DNA of 19,521 nucleotides, from positions 1-19,521 of the forward strand of contig JAUNAE010000035.1 in the NCBI GenBank assembly GCA_030527765.1. The letters run 5' to 3'. The stretch's first letter is position 1. The number at the start of each line of letters is the position of its first letter. The translations under genes were made by a program, and so were the position numbers. This document shows, piece after piece, positions 1 to 7,280 of the stretch. The notes under the pieces are model-generated. The model was not told the DNA's origin. It was given only the letters and a program-made list of their open reading frames with translations, and searched no databases. The DNA is from Eubacteriales bacterium (GTDB lineage Bacteria; Bacillota_A; Clostridia; Lachnospirales; Lachnospiraceae).

Positions 1-238
1 GGTTGTTCCAAGGATCGTTTCCTCTCTGGCCTCCCGGGTTGTTTCTCTGCTTATGAAGCGGGTTCGCATCCCACTGGTTATTATCATTCATATATGGCGG
101 AGTATCCCGATAAGGATCACTGCCTCCTCCAGATGTATTGTTGCTCTTTTTCAAAAGTACTACGGCAAGAACTGCCGCAACAATTCCTATACCGACAAAA
201 ACCGCCAGGGCAATGATCAAGATTGCCGAACTCGCCAT
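1..238 (-). CDS. Membrane-anchored protein with one N-terminal helix (3' part outside window)
   Basis: This open frame was read directly from the minus strand. It starts at ATG (236-238) and runs off the window edge after 79 codons without a stop. The start has a strong AGGAGGA ribosome site about 7 bases upstream. After M-A-S-S comes a single hydrophobic helix (about residues 5-29, rich in I/V/L/A/G) ending in KK. A polar, low-complexity segment rich in Asn, Gly, Pro and Asp follows, containing YRDTPPYMNDNNQW. This looks like a signal-anchor plus a flexible linker; any folded domain would lie beyond the edge. It follows the 74-residue gene by 20 bases and so is probably co-transcribed with the PP2C phosphatase. 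Similar phosphatase-linked membrane proteins occur in FHA/kinase or secretion clusters, but nothing here proves that role. Confidence 0.7.
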   Translation of the reverse strand, partial: MASSAILIIALAVFVGIGIVAAVLAVVLLKKSNNTSGGGSDPYRDTPPYMNDNNQWDANPLHKQRNNPGGQRGNDPWNN

Positions 239-258
239 GTGTCAATCCTCCTGTTTCC

Positions 259-483
259 TTACTCAACACTTTTATCGGTATGAACTTTGACGATGTTTAA
301 GACCATTTGAAATTTTCGTCCGGGAATTTCACTGATATCTTTTTCCAAATTCCCAATTGCTTCATCCGATTGTTTCTTTTTCCGATCGGTCGCTTCGTCC
401 CAGAAGTCCCCAAAGATCGGATCGAAAGAACAGCCTGACAGAATTTCAGTAGGTTCTACAGTATCATAATCCGTATATTTCAT
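259..483 (-). CDS. Small acidic protein of unknown function (74 aa)
   Basis: The likely start is the ATG at 481-483, preceded by GAAAGGAG 7 bases upstream. A longer in-frame start exists (516) but would overlap the phosphatase gene and has no better ribosome site. The product is charged, with no signal peptide or membrane helix. It begins MKYTDYDTVEPTEIL and has a central charged, probably helical part (WDEATDRKKKQSDEAIGNLEKDI). I recognise no family. It sits 13 bases after the PP2C stop and 20 bases before a membrane-protein gene, so it is most likely the middle gene of a three-gene operon. It may be a partner or substrate of the phosphatase, but that is a guess from position only. Confidence 0.65.
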   Translation of the reverse strand: MKYTDYDTVEPTEILSGCSFDPIFGDFWDEATDRKKKQSDEAIGNLEKDISEIPGRKFQMVLNIVKVHTDKSVE

Positions 484-496
484 AACAACACTCCTT

Positions 497-1267
497 TCAA
501 ATAGGGACAATTCCAATCACTGAAATATTGTCCTTTTCTCCACGGGTCATAGCAAGTTCCGTCAGATTGGTCAAACGGATTCTAAGCATTTTGTTGTCTT
601 TGATTTTGTTACCGGATAGACGCTGTATCAGTTCTCTCTCTGTGATTGTATGCCAAAACCCGTCAGAACACAACAGGTAACTGTTTCCAATTTGCACCTT
701 TCCTGAATAAAACAGCATCTCCATATCCGATGTAACCCCAACACATTCCAAAAGAAGGTTTTTTCTGGGATCCAATTCCGCTTCCTCCGGAGTCAGAATT
801 CCCTTTCGAACCTGATCTGCCAGAAAGCTCTGATCCTCTGTCACCTGCCTTGCATCCCCTTCTGCAATCTCATATCCCCGGCTGTCCCCCACATGCACTG
901 CTGCGAAACGATCCTGCCAGAAAAGAAATGCCGTAACGGTACTTCCCACCGATACACTCTTCTGTTTTCCATAGGTTACCAGTGTTTCATTGACTTCTCT
1001 TAACACCCGGTCCCAATCTCTCCTCAATTTTTCCATGGTGATTCCCCGATACAGAATGCGGGGAAATTCTGTCTTAAACCATATTTCCATTCTTTCCACC
1101 ACGGTTTTGCTGGCAAGTTCTCCGGACTCATGTCCTCCCATGCCGTCACAAAGCACTGCAAAAAGCACCTCACCGCAGTGGGTTTCCGCTTTCAATACTG
1201 CCAGGCTGTCCTGGTTTGCGCTTCGTGTATTTCCGATGTCAGTATAATATGACTGAATATATTCCAT
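497..1267 (-). CDS. PP2C-family serine/threonine protein phosphatase (256 aa)
   Basis: A metal-dependent protein phosphatase that removes phosphate from Ser/Thr, probably cytoplasmic (no signal or membrane segment). The family motifs are in the usual order: N-Q-D (18-20), D-G-M-G-G-H (41-46), H-V-G-D-S-R (125-130), T-E-D-Q-S (143-147), C-S-D-G-F-W (200-205) and E-K-D-N (244-247). Asp20, Asp41, Asp202 and Asp246 are the expected metal ligands. The length matches bacterial stand-alone enzymes (PrpC/Stp, about 240-260 aa). The ATG at 1267 follows GAGGG at a normal distance. No Hanks-type kinase is visible here, although such phosphatases usually have one; it may lie beyond base 1. It is the first gene of a putative operon with two small downstream genes. 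Confidence 0.93.
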   Translation of the reverse strand: MEYIQSYYTDIGNTRSANQDSLAVLKAETHCGEVLFAVLCDGMGGHESGELASKTVVERMEIWFKTEFPRILYRGITMEKLRRDWDRVLREVNETLVTYGKQKSVSVGSTVTAFLFWQDRFAAVHVGDSRGYEIAEGDARQVTEDQSFLADQVRKGILTPEEAELDPRKNLLLECVGVTSDMEMLFYSGKVQIGNSYLLCSDGFWHTITERELIQRLSGNKIKDNKMLRIRLTNLTELAMTRGEKDNISVIGIVPI

Positions 1268-1280
1268 AATTTTCCCTCAT

Positions 1281-1308
1281 TCCGGGCAATCGGATTCTTA
1301 CAATCCGA
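1281..1308 (-). repeat. Stem-loop in PP2C leader, diverged member of an intergenic repeat family
   Basis: The arms ATCGGATT and AATCCGAT pair perfectly around the loop CTTAC, just upstream of the PP2C ribosome site. The element resembles the closer pair of repeats at 11916-11944 and 13175-13202 (shared TCC-G-CAA-CGGAT and CAATCCG), but is more diverged. On the transcript it would sit in the 5' leader, about 20 bases before the start codon. Confidence 0.5.
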
Positions 1309-1344
1309 TTTGCCCCTTAATTGTTCGCAACTTCTTATAGTCAT

Positions 1345-1373
1345 ATTATATCCTTGGATCTTTGTACTCTGTA
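1345..1373 (-). promoter_or_regulatory. Candidate promoter for PP2C operon
   Basis: On the minus strand a perfect TATAAT (1345-1350) lies 17 bases downstream of a weak -35 (TACAGA, 1368-1373). The transcript would start near 1338 and have a leader of about 70 bases that includes the 1281-1308 stem-loop. The -10 is good and the -35 poor, so the call is tentative. Confidence 0.4.
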
Positions 1374-1390
1374 TCTCCTGTTTTGTAACC

Positions 1391-1404
1391 TGCCGAACTC
1401 TGCG
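1391..1404. repeat. 14-bp sequence shared with 18335-18348
   Basis: The word TGCCGAACTCTGCG occurs here, between the GH3 gene and the PP2C promoter, and again identically at 18335-18348 in the leader of the permease gene, both on the plus strand. Both copies are intergenic, which suggests a short dispersed element or a common structural part. The two contexts share little beyond these bases. Confidence 0.45.
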
Positions 1405-1418
1405 ATCCACCGGAGGCT

Positions 1419-1453
1419 CATCTCAGTCGGAGATTTAGGCCCTGACTGAGATG
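1419..1453. repeat. Perfect 10-bp inverted repeat
   Basis: CATCTCAGTC (1419-1428) and GACTGAGATG (1444-1453) are exact reverse complements around a 15-base spacer. It directly abuts the terminator hairpin at 1454-1490. On the minus-strand transcript it would form a second hairpin just after the terminator. It could be a protein-binding palindrome or a backup RNA structure. No T-run follows it on either strand. Confidence 0.55.
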
Positions 1454-1490
1454 AAAAGAGGCAAAGTTCTTAACGAACTTCACCTCTTTT
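1454..1490 (-). terminator. Intrinsic terminator after GH3 gene
   Basis: AAAAGAGG and AAGTTC pair with GAACTT and CCTCTTTT around a TTAAC loop, with one small CA/CA internal mismatch. On the minus strand the stem is followed by CTCTTTTCAT, a short U-tract. It lies 14 bases after the GH3 stop and ends the sugar operon. The symmetric A and T runs allow some bidirectional action. Confidence 0.75.
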
Positions 1491-1504
1491 CTGGGAGTAT
1501 GTAA

Positions 1505-3601
1505 TTATAGTTCCATTTCCAGTTTCACAGGACGATGTCCCGTCAGCTCAACGCTTCTCTCATCCGGCTGGCTGCAGCCCACATACAGTGCATACTGCGC
1601 CTTTTCCTGTATCCGGACGCCTTCTTCATTCACAATCGTAAAAGCTCTCCGATCCACAGGAATCTGAACTTCTTTTTCCTCTCCTGCCTCAAGATAAACT
1701 CTTTGGAACCCAAACAGAGAAGGATTCTTCACTGCCAGAGGGCTGCTCAGATTTTTGACATAGATCTGTACAACCTCTCCTGTCGGAACAGTTCCTGTAT
1801 TTTTAACCTTTGCAGAAACGCTAACCTCTCCTTTTGGACCTTTCACGATATCTGCCTCTGTGACGCAGGCATCACCGTAAGTTAATCCAAATCCGAATGG
1901 ATACTGCGCCTTGCCATCCATGTAACGGTAGGTTCTTCCTTCCATAGAATAATCTTCAAAATCCGGAAGTTCTTCCAGATGTTCATAGAACGTCAGCGGA
2001 AGCTTTCCTGAAGGAGAAATTTCACCGAAAATCATCTCTGCAAAAGCTTCTCCGCCTCTGCATCCCGGATACCAGGCCTGAACAATTGCATCGAAGTGCT
2101 CTCTTCCAAAAGCAAGGTCCATATCACTTCCGGACATCATACAGAGAATGACCGGTTTCTTCGTCTCTGCAACCGCCTCCATCAGTTCCCGCTGCACCTT
2201 CGGCAGAAACAAACTCTCTTTGTCTCCGGAGGCATAACTGTTGCCGGTATCCCCTTCTTCTCCTTCCAGAGTTTCATCCAGTCCCACACAGAGAATAACA
2301 AGATCACTGTTCTCCGCCGCAATCTTTGCCTCTGACAGGCGATCCTGCGGATAGGCCAAATGTTCTGTCCGATCCTTAAACAAATGACATCCCACACTTG
2401 TCAGTACACGGACATCCTCTCCGAGATAATCCTGCAGACCTTCCTGAATGGTCACATATCTGGAGGCTGTTCCGTGATAATTGCCCGCAAGGGCACTGCG
2501 GCTGTCCGCATTCGGTCCGATGACCGCAATAGTTTTGATCTTTTCTTTGTTCAGTGGAAGAATTCCGTTATTTTTCAGAAGAACAAAACTTTCTCCGGCT
2601 GCTTTTTTGGCCAGAGCCAGGTGTTCTCCGGATTCCACTACATCATAAGGAATGCTGTCGTATTCGCACTCATCAAACATTCCAAGCATATATCTTGTAG
2701 TAAACAGACGAACTGCCGATTCCGTAATGGTCTCTTCTGTCACAAGACCATCCCGGTATGCCTTCAGAATGTGAAGATAAGTATTTCCACAGTTCAGATC
2801 ACATCCGTTATTAATTGCCAGCGCGGCGGATTCTTTCGCAGTTACAGTCACTCCGTGATTCTCATGAAAATCTTTAATTGCCCAGCAGTCCGAAACAAAG
2901 TGTCCCTCAAATCCCCAGTCTTCCCGAAGAATCTTCTGAAGAGACTCACTTCCGCAGCATGGTTCCCCATTCGTACGGTTGTAGGCACCCATCACTGCTT
3001 CTACATTGGCTTCCTTTACAAGATCTTCAAAAGCAAAGAGATAGGTTTCTGTCATATCCTTCGGCGTTACTCTGGCATCAAACTCATGCCGTAATGCTTC
3101 CGGACCGGAATGCACGGCAAAGTGTTTGGCACAGGCCGCTCCTTTCATGACTTCTCCATCTCCCTGGAGATGTTTTACAAAAGACACTCCCATACGACCG
3201 GTGAGATAAGGATCCTCACCGTAGGTCTCATGGCCTCGTCCCCATCTGGGATCTCGAAAGATATTCACATTCGGTGACCAGAACGTCAGCCCCTTGTAAA
3301 TATCTCTGTCATGCTGTTTCGAATACGCATTGTATTTTGCCCGGCCTTCTTCGGCAACCACTTCTGCCATCTCTCCTACAAGTTCCGGATCAAATGTTGC
3401 GGCCATGCCAATGGCCTGGGGGAATACTGTTGCCTGACCCGCTCTTGCTACTCCGTGAAGTCCCTCATTCCACCAGTTGTATGCAGGAATCCCAAGACGT
3501 TTAATTGCCGGGGCATCATATTTCAACTGGCTTGCTTTCTCTTCCAGAGTCATTTGGGAAACCAGGGCTATGGCTTTTTCTCTTGCTGTCCTTCTGTTCA
3601 T
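1505..3601 (-). CDS. Glycoside hydrolase family 3 beta-glycosidase (698 aa), beta-xylosidase/glucosidase type
   Basis: A retaining exo-acting glycosidase that releases sugars from the non-reducing end of beta-linked oligosaccharides. No signal peptide is present, so it acts in the cytoplasm on imported sugars. The N-terminal barrel contains YNWWNEGLHGVARAG, the K-H-F pair (159-161), SGPEALRHEFDA and the nucleophile Asp238 in F-V-S-D-C-W. The second domain has the acid/base region EGEEGD (446-451), and a fibronectin III-like domain fills about residues 580-680. The HSGPE..RH.F.A pattern is typical of the xylosidase/arabinosidase-like GH3 subgroup, but substrate cannot be fixed from sequence. 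I chose the ATG at 3601 (MNRRTAREK), which follows AAAGGAG; an upstream in-frame start lacks this. It is the last gene of the operon, 27 bases after the permease stop. Confidence 0.92.
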   Translation of the reverse strand: MNRRTAREKAIALVSQMTLEEKASQLKYDAPAIKRLGIPAYNWWNEGLHGVARAGQATVFPQAIGMAATFDPELVGEMAEVVAEEGRAKYNAYSKQHDRDIYKGLTFWSPNVNIFRDPRWGRGHETYGEDPYLTGRMGVSFVKHLQGDGEVMKGAACAKHFAVHSGPEALRHEFDARVTPKDMTETYLFAFEDLVKEANVEAVMGAYNRTNGEPCCGSESLQKILREDWGFEGHFVSDCWAIKDFHENHGVTVTAKESAALAINNGCDLNCGNTYLHILKAYRDGLVTEETITESAVRLFTTRYMLGMFDECEYDSIPYDVVESGEHLALAKKAAGESFVLLKNNGILPLNKEKIKTIAVIGPNADSRSALAGNYHGTASRYVTIQEGLQDYLGEDVRVLTSVGCHLFKDRTEHLAYPQDRLSEAKIAAENSDLVILCVGLDETLEGEEGDTGNSYASGDKESLFLPKVQRELMEAVAETKKPVILCMMSGSDMDLAFGREHFDAIVQAWYPGCRGGEAFAEMIFGEISPSGKLPLTFYEHLEELPDFEDYSMEGRTYRYMDGKAQYPFGFGLTYGDACVTEADIVKGPKGEVSVSAKVKNTGTVPTGEVVQIYVKNLSSPLAVKNPSLFGFQRVYLEAGEEKEVQIPVDRRAFTIVNEEGVRIQEKAQYALYVGCSQPDERSVELTGHRPVKLEMEL

Positions 3602-3628
3602 AAGTACTCTCCTTTGCAAGTCTTCCCT

Positions 3629-4468
3629 TTATCCTTTGACTGCTCCTGTTGTCAGACCTTCTACGATCTGGTTACTAAAGAGACAATATACAATAACTGT
3701 CGGTGCAAGTGCAATAATAATCGCCGCAAACATCTGTACATAGTTCGTTGCATATGGACCGACAAAATATGTCAACGTAACCGGAAGTGTTTTTCTCGCA
3801 GGATCCGAAATAAATACCATGGCGAGAAGCAGCTCATTCCAGTTTCCGACGAAGGTCATAAGTCCTGATACAAAAAATCCGGTTCTGCAAAGAGGAAGTG
3901 CAATCTTAAAGAAACATCCGTAAATTCCGCATCCGTCAATTGCGGCAGCTTCAAACAACTCTCCCGGCATGGATCGGAAAAATCCCGTCAGAAGAAAGAT
4001 TGTCATCGGAAGCGACATGGTAATATACGGAATCATCAGACCAACCCGGCTGTTTGTAAGTCCCAGACGTGCAAATCTTACAAACAGAGGAATCAAAATA
4101 CAGTGAACCGGTACCATCATACCAATCAGGAAAAAAGTATGCATGGACTCGGCAAGTTTCCATCTCATACGTGCGATGGCAAACGCTGCCATTGCTCCAA
4201 AGAACAGGCTGACCACAAGTGTGACCGAGCAGACAAGCACGGAATTTCGAAGGGCAGCTCCCAGACGTCCCATGGTCCAGGCCTGTGCATAGTTTTCAAA
4301 ATGAAAAACCTCCGGAAGTGAAAACGGGGCCTTCATAACACCGGCATTGTCGTTAAAAGATACGGACAACATCCAGAGCAGCGGTGCAATATAGATCACT
4401 GCCAGTATAATAAGTAATAAATAAATCAGCGCCATCGGGAAACTGATTCTTTTGCTTTTTTTATTCAT
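3629..4468 (-). CDS. CUT1 sugar ABC transporter permease, MalG/MsmG type (279 aa)
   Basis: One of two inner permease subunits of a carbohydrate importer, with about six predicted membrane helices (the first at about residues 11-35). The EAA loop that docks the ATPase is seen as EAAAIDG (173-179) followed by FFKIALPLCR. The length is normal for MalG-type subunits (about 275-300). Its ATG follows AGGAGGGAG, and it starts 11 bases after the partner permease gene ends. The C-terminus VEGLTTGAVKG is typical of MalG-like proteins. There is no ATPase gene in the operon, which is usual in Firmicutes where one MsmX/MsmK-type ATPase serves several importers. Confidence 0.93.
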   Translation of the reverse strand: MNKKSKRISFPMALIYLLLIILAVIYIAPLLWMLSVSFNDNAGVMKAPFSLPEVFHFENYAQAWTMGRLGAALRNSVLVCSVTLVVSLFFGAMAAFAIARMRWKLAESMHTFFLIGMMVPVHCILIPLFVRFARLGLTNSRVGLMIPYITMSLPMTIFLLTGFFRSMPGELFEAAAIDGCGIYGCFFKIALPLCRTGFFVSGLMTFVGNWNELLLAMVFISDPARKTLPVTLTYFVGPYATNYVQMFAAIIIALAPTVIVYCLFSNQIVEGLTTGAVKG

Positions 4469-4479
4469 CTTTCTCCCTC

Positions 4480-5367
4480 CTACGCCTCGTATGTTTCGAC
4501 TTTAATAACTTTCTTCACAAGAAGAGTGACAATCAGACACATCACCAGAAGAACAACGGAAATTGCACTGGCGTATCCATATTTGAAATAGTTAAATCCC
4601 TCTGCATAGAGTTCCGTTGCAAGGACCTCTGTGCGGTGATTCGGGCCACCCTGGGTCATGTTATACACCAGGTCAAAGAATTTCAGAGAACCAATACAGT
4701 TCAGTGAAAGAGAAGTAACCACCATAGGTTTGATCAGCGGCAGTGTAATGTAACGAAACGCTTTTTTTCTGGAAGCGCCGTCAATATAAGCTGCCTCGTA
4801 AACATCTCGGGAAATTCCCGTAATCTGTGCCATGTAAAGCATCATGTTCTGTCCTACATACTGCCACAGAGCTACAAACGCAATGACCCACATAGGAAGA
4901 ACAATAAATCCCTTGGACTCCATGAGCCACAATGGTCCTTTGATTCCCATTTTGGCCAGAAGCTGGTTGATACCGATCTTCGGGTTAAACATGAATGCCC
5001 ACAAAAGTCCCAGTGCAGCACTGGAAAGAACTGCCGGGAGATAATAAATATTTTTGAAAAGGTTTCTTCCTCTTGGAATGTTCGTCAGAAGAACCGCCAG
5101 AAGAAGACCGATAATCTGCTGACTGATCGCAGAAAAAATCATAAAAAAGATGGAGTTTTTCAGAGCAATTTTGAACGTTGCATCTCCGAAAAACAGTTTC
5201 CTGTAGTTGGCAAAACCTACCCATTCCGGCGGCGTCAATGCGGCATAATTACACAGGGAATAATAAATCATCTGGCATACCGGAATGACAAGAACCAGAA
5301 CGAACATGATGAAAGCCGGGGCAACAAAAATGCAGATTGCCTTCTTATTTCGTAAAATCCTATCCAT
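4480..5367 (-). CDS. CUT1 sugar ABC transporter permease, MalF/MsmF type (295 aa)
   Basis: Partner permease of the 3629-4468 product in a carbohydrate importer. The N-terminal helix covers about residues 10-35, and the EAA loop reads EAAYIDGASRKKAFRYITLP (191-210). YNMTQGGPNHRTEVLATELY near the C-terminus is characteristic of MalF/UgpA-type subunits. The ATG at 5367 follows GGAGAG. It lies 156 bases downstream of the binding-protein gene, with a terminator-like hairpin in between, so its expression should be lower than that of the binding protein. The substrate is unknown; the GH3 gene downstream suggests beta-linked oligosaccharides. Confidence 0.93.
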   Translation of the reverse strand: MDRILRNKKAICIFVAPAFIMFVLVLVIPVCQMIYYSLCNYAALTPPEWVGFANYRKLFFGDATFKIALKNSIFFMIFSAISQQIIGLLLAVLLTNIPRGRNLFKNIYYLPAVLSSAALGLLWAFMFNPKIGINQLLAKMGIKGPLWLMESKGFIVLPMWVIAFVALWQYVGQNMMLYMAQITGISRDVYEAAYIDGASRKKAFRYITLPLIKPMVVTSLSLNCIGSLKFFDLVYNMTQGGPNHRTEVLATELYAEGFNYFKYGYASAISVVLLVMCLIVTLLVKKVIKVETYEA

Positions 5368-5400
5368 ATTCGTCTCTCCTTTTGTGTTTATTAGTATCCT

Positions 5401-5424
5401 GTATAGAAAACATCGTTTCTATAC
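5401..5424 (-). repeat. Perfect 9-bp inverted repeat in permease leader
   Basis: GTATAGAAA (5401-5409) and TTTCTATAC (5416-5424) pair exactly around a 6-base loop. On the minus transcript it follows directly after the U-tract of the 5424-5478 hairpin, about 34 bases before the permease start. It could help re-initiation, RNA stability or protein binding. Confidence 0.5.
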
Positions 5425-5478
5425 AAAAAACCGCCGTAAGAACATGCCTTACCTAAGCTGCCTGTTCTGTACGGCGGT
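5424..5478 (-). terminator. Terminator/attenuator between binding protein and permeases
   Basis: On the minus strand a 15-bp GC-rich stem (TACGGCGGT and TGTTCT against AGAACA and ACCGCCGTA, with one bulged G) is followed by six Ts. This is a textbook intrinsic terminator, but it sits inside an otherwise consistent operon. Partial read-through would give abundant binding protein and fewer permeases and enzyme. Alternatively it protects the 3' end of the binding-protein mRNA. Confidence 0.8.
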
Positions 5479-5523
5479 CCTATTCACCTAATTACAGAGC
5501 GCTATCTGAAAAATAATCTGATA

Positions 5524-6813
5524 TTATTCCCAAACGTTCTCCTCATAGAAAGTCTGTACAGTCTGGAATGCTTCTTCCGGTGTCTGGTTGCCAAGGAATA
5601 TATCAACCATTGCATTGTCGAAGCAGTCGCCGGCTTCTACAGAATCAAGAGACTCATTATAGAATCCGAAAGTACCTGTTGCAGTTGCTAAAATAGCATT
5701 TACATAGGAAAGCTGAGCCGGAGCTGCATCATAATCGATATCAAGATCTTTGATGATCGGGATTTTGCCGCCAACTTCTGCGGTATATTTCTGTGCAGTC
5801 TCATCAGTGAACATCTTCATCAGAGCGATAACAGCATCCTGATGCTCGGTTGTCTTGCTCATAAGAAGGTTATCTGTCTTAACGATCATACGGTTAGGAT
5901 CGTTTGCTCCTGTGATTTCCGGGAAGCGGAATACGCCGCACTTGGATTCGAAATCAGGGTTGTTACCATTGATCTGGCCGATAACCCAGGATCCCTGAAC
6001 GAGCATTGCAGCTTCGCCATTGTAGAAGTTTGCAGTTGCCTGGTCATTTGAATCACCAGCTGCCGTTTCCTGGAAGTATTGGGACAGTTCCTGAAGTTTC
6101 TTACCTGCTTCGATGCAGTTCTCATCTGTCCAGTTTGCAGTATGTGCAGCAATTGCATCGAGGTCAACGCCCTGACGATCACACAGATATCCGGCGATCA
6201 TGGACAGACACCATGCAGTACCTGCGGAGCAGGAAATTGGTGTGTAGCCTGCATCGGAAATCTTCTGGCATACTTCAAGCAGTTCATCATATGTCTGCGG
6301 AACTTCTACGCCAACTTCCTCAAAAATCTCTGTGTTGTAATATGCACAAGCTGCTGCGAAGTTTGTCGGAACTGCCATGATCTTGTCATCATAGGTCATT
6401 CCTTCGAAGATACCATCGGTAAAGGTTGCGTACCAGTCACTCTCATCTCCTGTAAGGATCGGAGTCAGATCTGCAACAACATCGGCGTCAACATAAACGT
6501 TCATGTTTGGTCCCGGATTACAGATAAACAGATCCGGTGCCTGTCCTGCAGCGATCAGAGCATTCAGTTTGCCGTCATACTCTTCCAGATTGGTTGTGAT
6601 TGCAGTTACGTGATATTTGCCTTCGTATTCTTCATTGAAACGATTCAGGACATCTGCATAGCCTTTGGAAATCAGGTCCTCTGTAGCCTCCAGGTCATCC
6701 CAGAACATCCAGGTGATCTCTTCGACTTCGTCTGCCTGTGCAGGAATTGCACCGATCAGTCCTGCGGTCATTGTTGCAGCCAGTAAAACTGCCATCATTC
6801 TTCTCTTGTTCAT
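5524..6813 (-). CDS. CUT1 extracellular sugar-binding protein (429 aa)
   Basis: Captures a sugar outside the cell and delivers it to the permeases downstream. The N-terminus is a signal peptide: MNKRRMM, a hydrophobic core (AVLLAATMTAGLIGAI), then P-A-Q-A before D-E-V, which looks like a signal peptidase I site. There is no lipobox cysteine, although most binding proteins in single-membrane bacteria are lipoproteins. The mature part has the family look: EITWMFWDD at the start, LIAAGQAPDLF near 90-100, and GEAAMLVQGSWVIGQI in the C-terminal lobe. The length is normal (about 410-440). The start follows GGGAGGG. It is transcribed divergently from the AraC-type gene, which probably controls it. 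Confidence 0.92.
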   Translation of the reverse strand: MNKRRMMAVLLAATMTAGLIGAIPAQADEVEEITWMFWDDLEATEDLISKGYADVLNRFNEEYEGKYHVTAITTNLEEYDGKLNALIAAGQAPDLFICNPGPNMNVYVDADVVADLTPILTGDESDWYATFTDGIFEGMTYDDKIMAVPTNFAAACAYYNTEIFEEVGVEVPQTYDELLEVCQKISDAGYTPISCSAGTAWCLSMIAGYLCDRQGVDLDAIAAHTANWTDENCIEAGKKLQELSQYFQETAAGDSNDQATANFYNGEAAMLVQGSWVIGQINGNNPDFESKCGVFRFPEITGANDPNRMIVKTDNLLMSKTTEHQDAVIALMKMFTDETAQKYTAEVGGKIPIIKDLDIDYDAAPAQLSYVNAILATATGTFGFYNESLDSVEAGDCFDNAMVDIFLGNQTPEEAFQTVQTFYEENVWE

Positions 6814-6854
6814 AAATTACCCTCCCATACATATTGCTGGTTTTTCACAACTGT

Positions 6855-6881
6855 TTCACGTCCGACAGCTGTGGTCGTGAA
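6855..6881 (-). repeat. Imperfect palindrome in binding-protein mRNA leader
   Basis: TTCACG (6855-6860) and CGTGAA (6876-6881) flank a central ACAGCTGT core (6865-6872), with CC/GG also pairing when one base is bulged. It lies between the predicted transcription start (about 6903) and the start codon, so it may be a leader hairpin or a repressor operator. Confidence 0.45.
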
Positions 6882-6909
6882 TCATCACGTTTTTGTTCCT
6901 TGTAGGTTC

Positions 6910-6918
6910 ACTATAGCA
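6910..6918 (-). promoter_or_regulatory. Extended -10 promoter for the sugar-uptake operon
   Basis: The minus strand reads TGCTATAGT: an extended -10 (TG-n-TATAGT). The -35 position (about 6933-6938) matches consensus poorly, which is typical of an activator-dependent promoter. The start would be near 6903, giving a leader of about 90 bases. Confidence 0.6.
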
Positions 6919-6942
6919 CCTCACAAACATCAAAATCACCGT

Positions 6943-6973
6943 AATTGTTGCTTGACAACTACTAATTATTGCT
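6943..6973. promoter_or_regulatory. Direct repeat with 21-bp spacing, candidate AraC-family operator
   Basis: AATTGTTGCT (6943-6952) and AATTATTGCT (6964-6973) differ at one base and begin exactly 21 bp apart, two helical turns. Each is preceded by T. AraC/XylS-family activators bind such tandem half-sites. Relative to the binding-protein start at about 6903 the sites sit near -44 and -65, abutting the weak -35, as expected for activation by contact with RNA polymerase. The adjacent regulator gene is the natural candidate to bind them. Confidence 0.6.
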
Positions 6974-6998
6974 AATTTTGAAAGTAAGTTTTCCAAAA

Positions 6999-7036
6999 GC
7001 GCAAAATTATACAAGTTGAATTCCTATAATTTGTGC
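6999..7036. repeat. Near-perfect inverted repeat in divergent promoter region
   Basis: GCGCAAAATTATA (6999-7011) and TATAATTTGTGC (7025-7036) are reverse complements apart from one G/A difference and one extra A, around a 13-base spacer. It lies between the two divergent promoters and could be a second regulator site. TATAAT at 7025-7030 could also act as a weak -10 on the plus strand. Confidence 0.45.
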
Positions 7037-7096
7037 AGTTTTCTTTCAATTCAAATTCTTTATTTCATAATCATGCACACGTTTTCATATGAAATC

Positions 7097-7125
7097 TTGC
7101 CTTTTCTCTACACTTCTGCTATATT
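7097..7125 (+). promoter_or_regulatory. Promoter of AraC-type regulator
   Basis: TTGCCT (7097-7102), a 17-base spacer and TATATT (7120-7125) with the extended TGC in front. The transcript would begin near 7132, leaving a leader of about 150 bases before the start at 7281. Confidence 0.6.
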
Positions 7126-7280
7126 GTTCCTAAATAAAAATCCGCAACTTTTGATAACCATTTCATATAAAAAAGCAACAATTCAGAATCCATATGATAT
7201 ATCGAAAATTTGACTTACAGAAAATGAGGACCCCGGCTGAGATGAATTTGCTTGCTTTTATGAAGGAAGAAGGAGACTCT

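Noticed and set aside
2360..3094. Plus-strand open frame of 244 codons within the GH3 gene
   Set aside because: Antisense shadow of a well-supported glycosidase; no family features.
6884..6897. Catabolite-response (cre) like sequence around AAAAACGTGATGA on the minus strand
   Set aside because: Only about 10 of 14 consensus positions match and the symmetric half is poor; not enough to call.
7194..7280. N-terminal extension of the AraC-type regulator to an earlier ATG
   Set aside because: Earlier ATGs have no ribosome site, while 7281 has GAAGGAG at the right distance.
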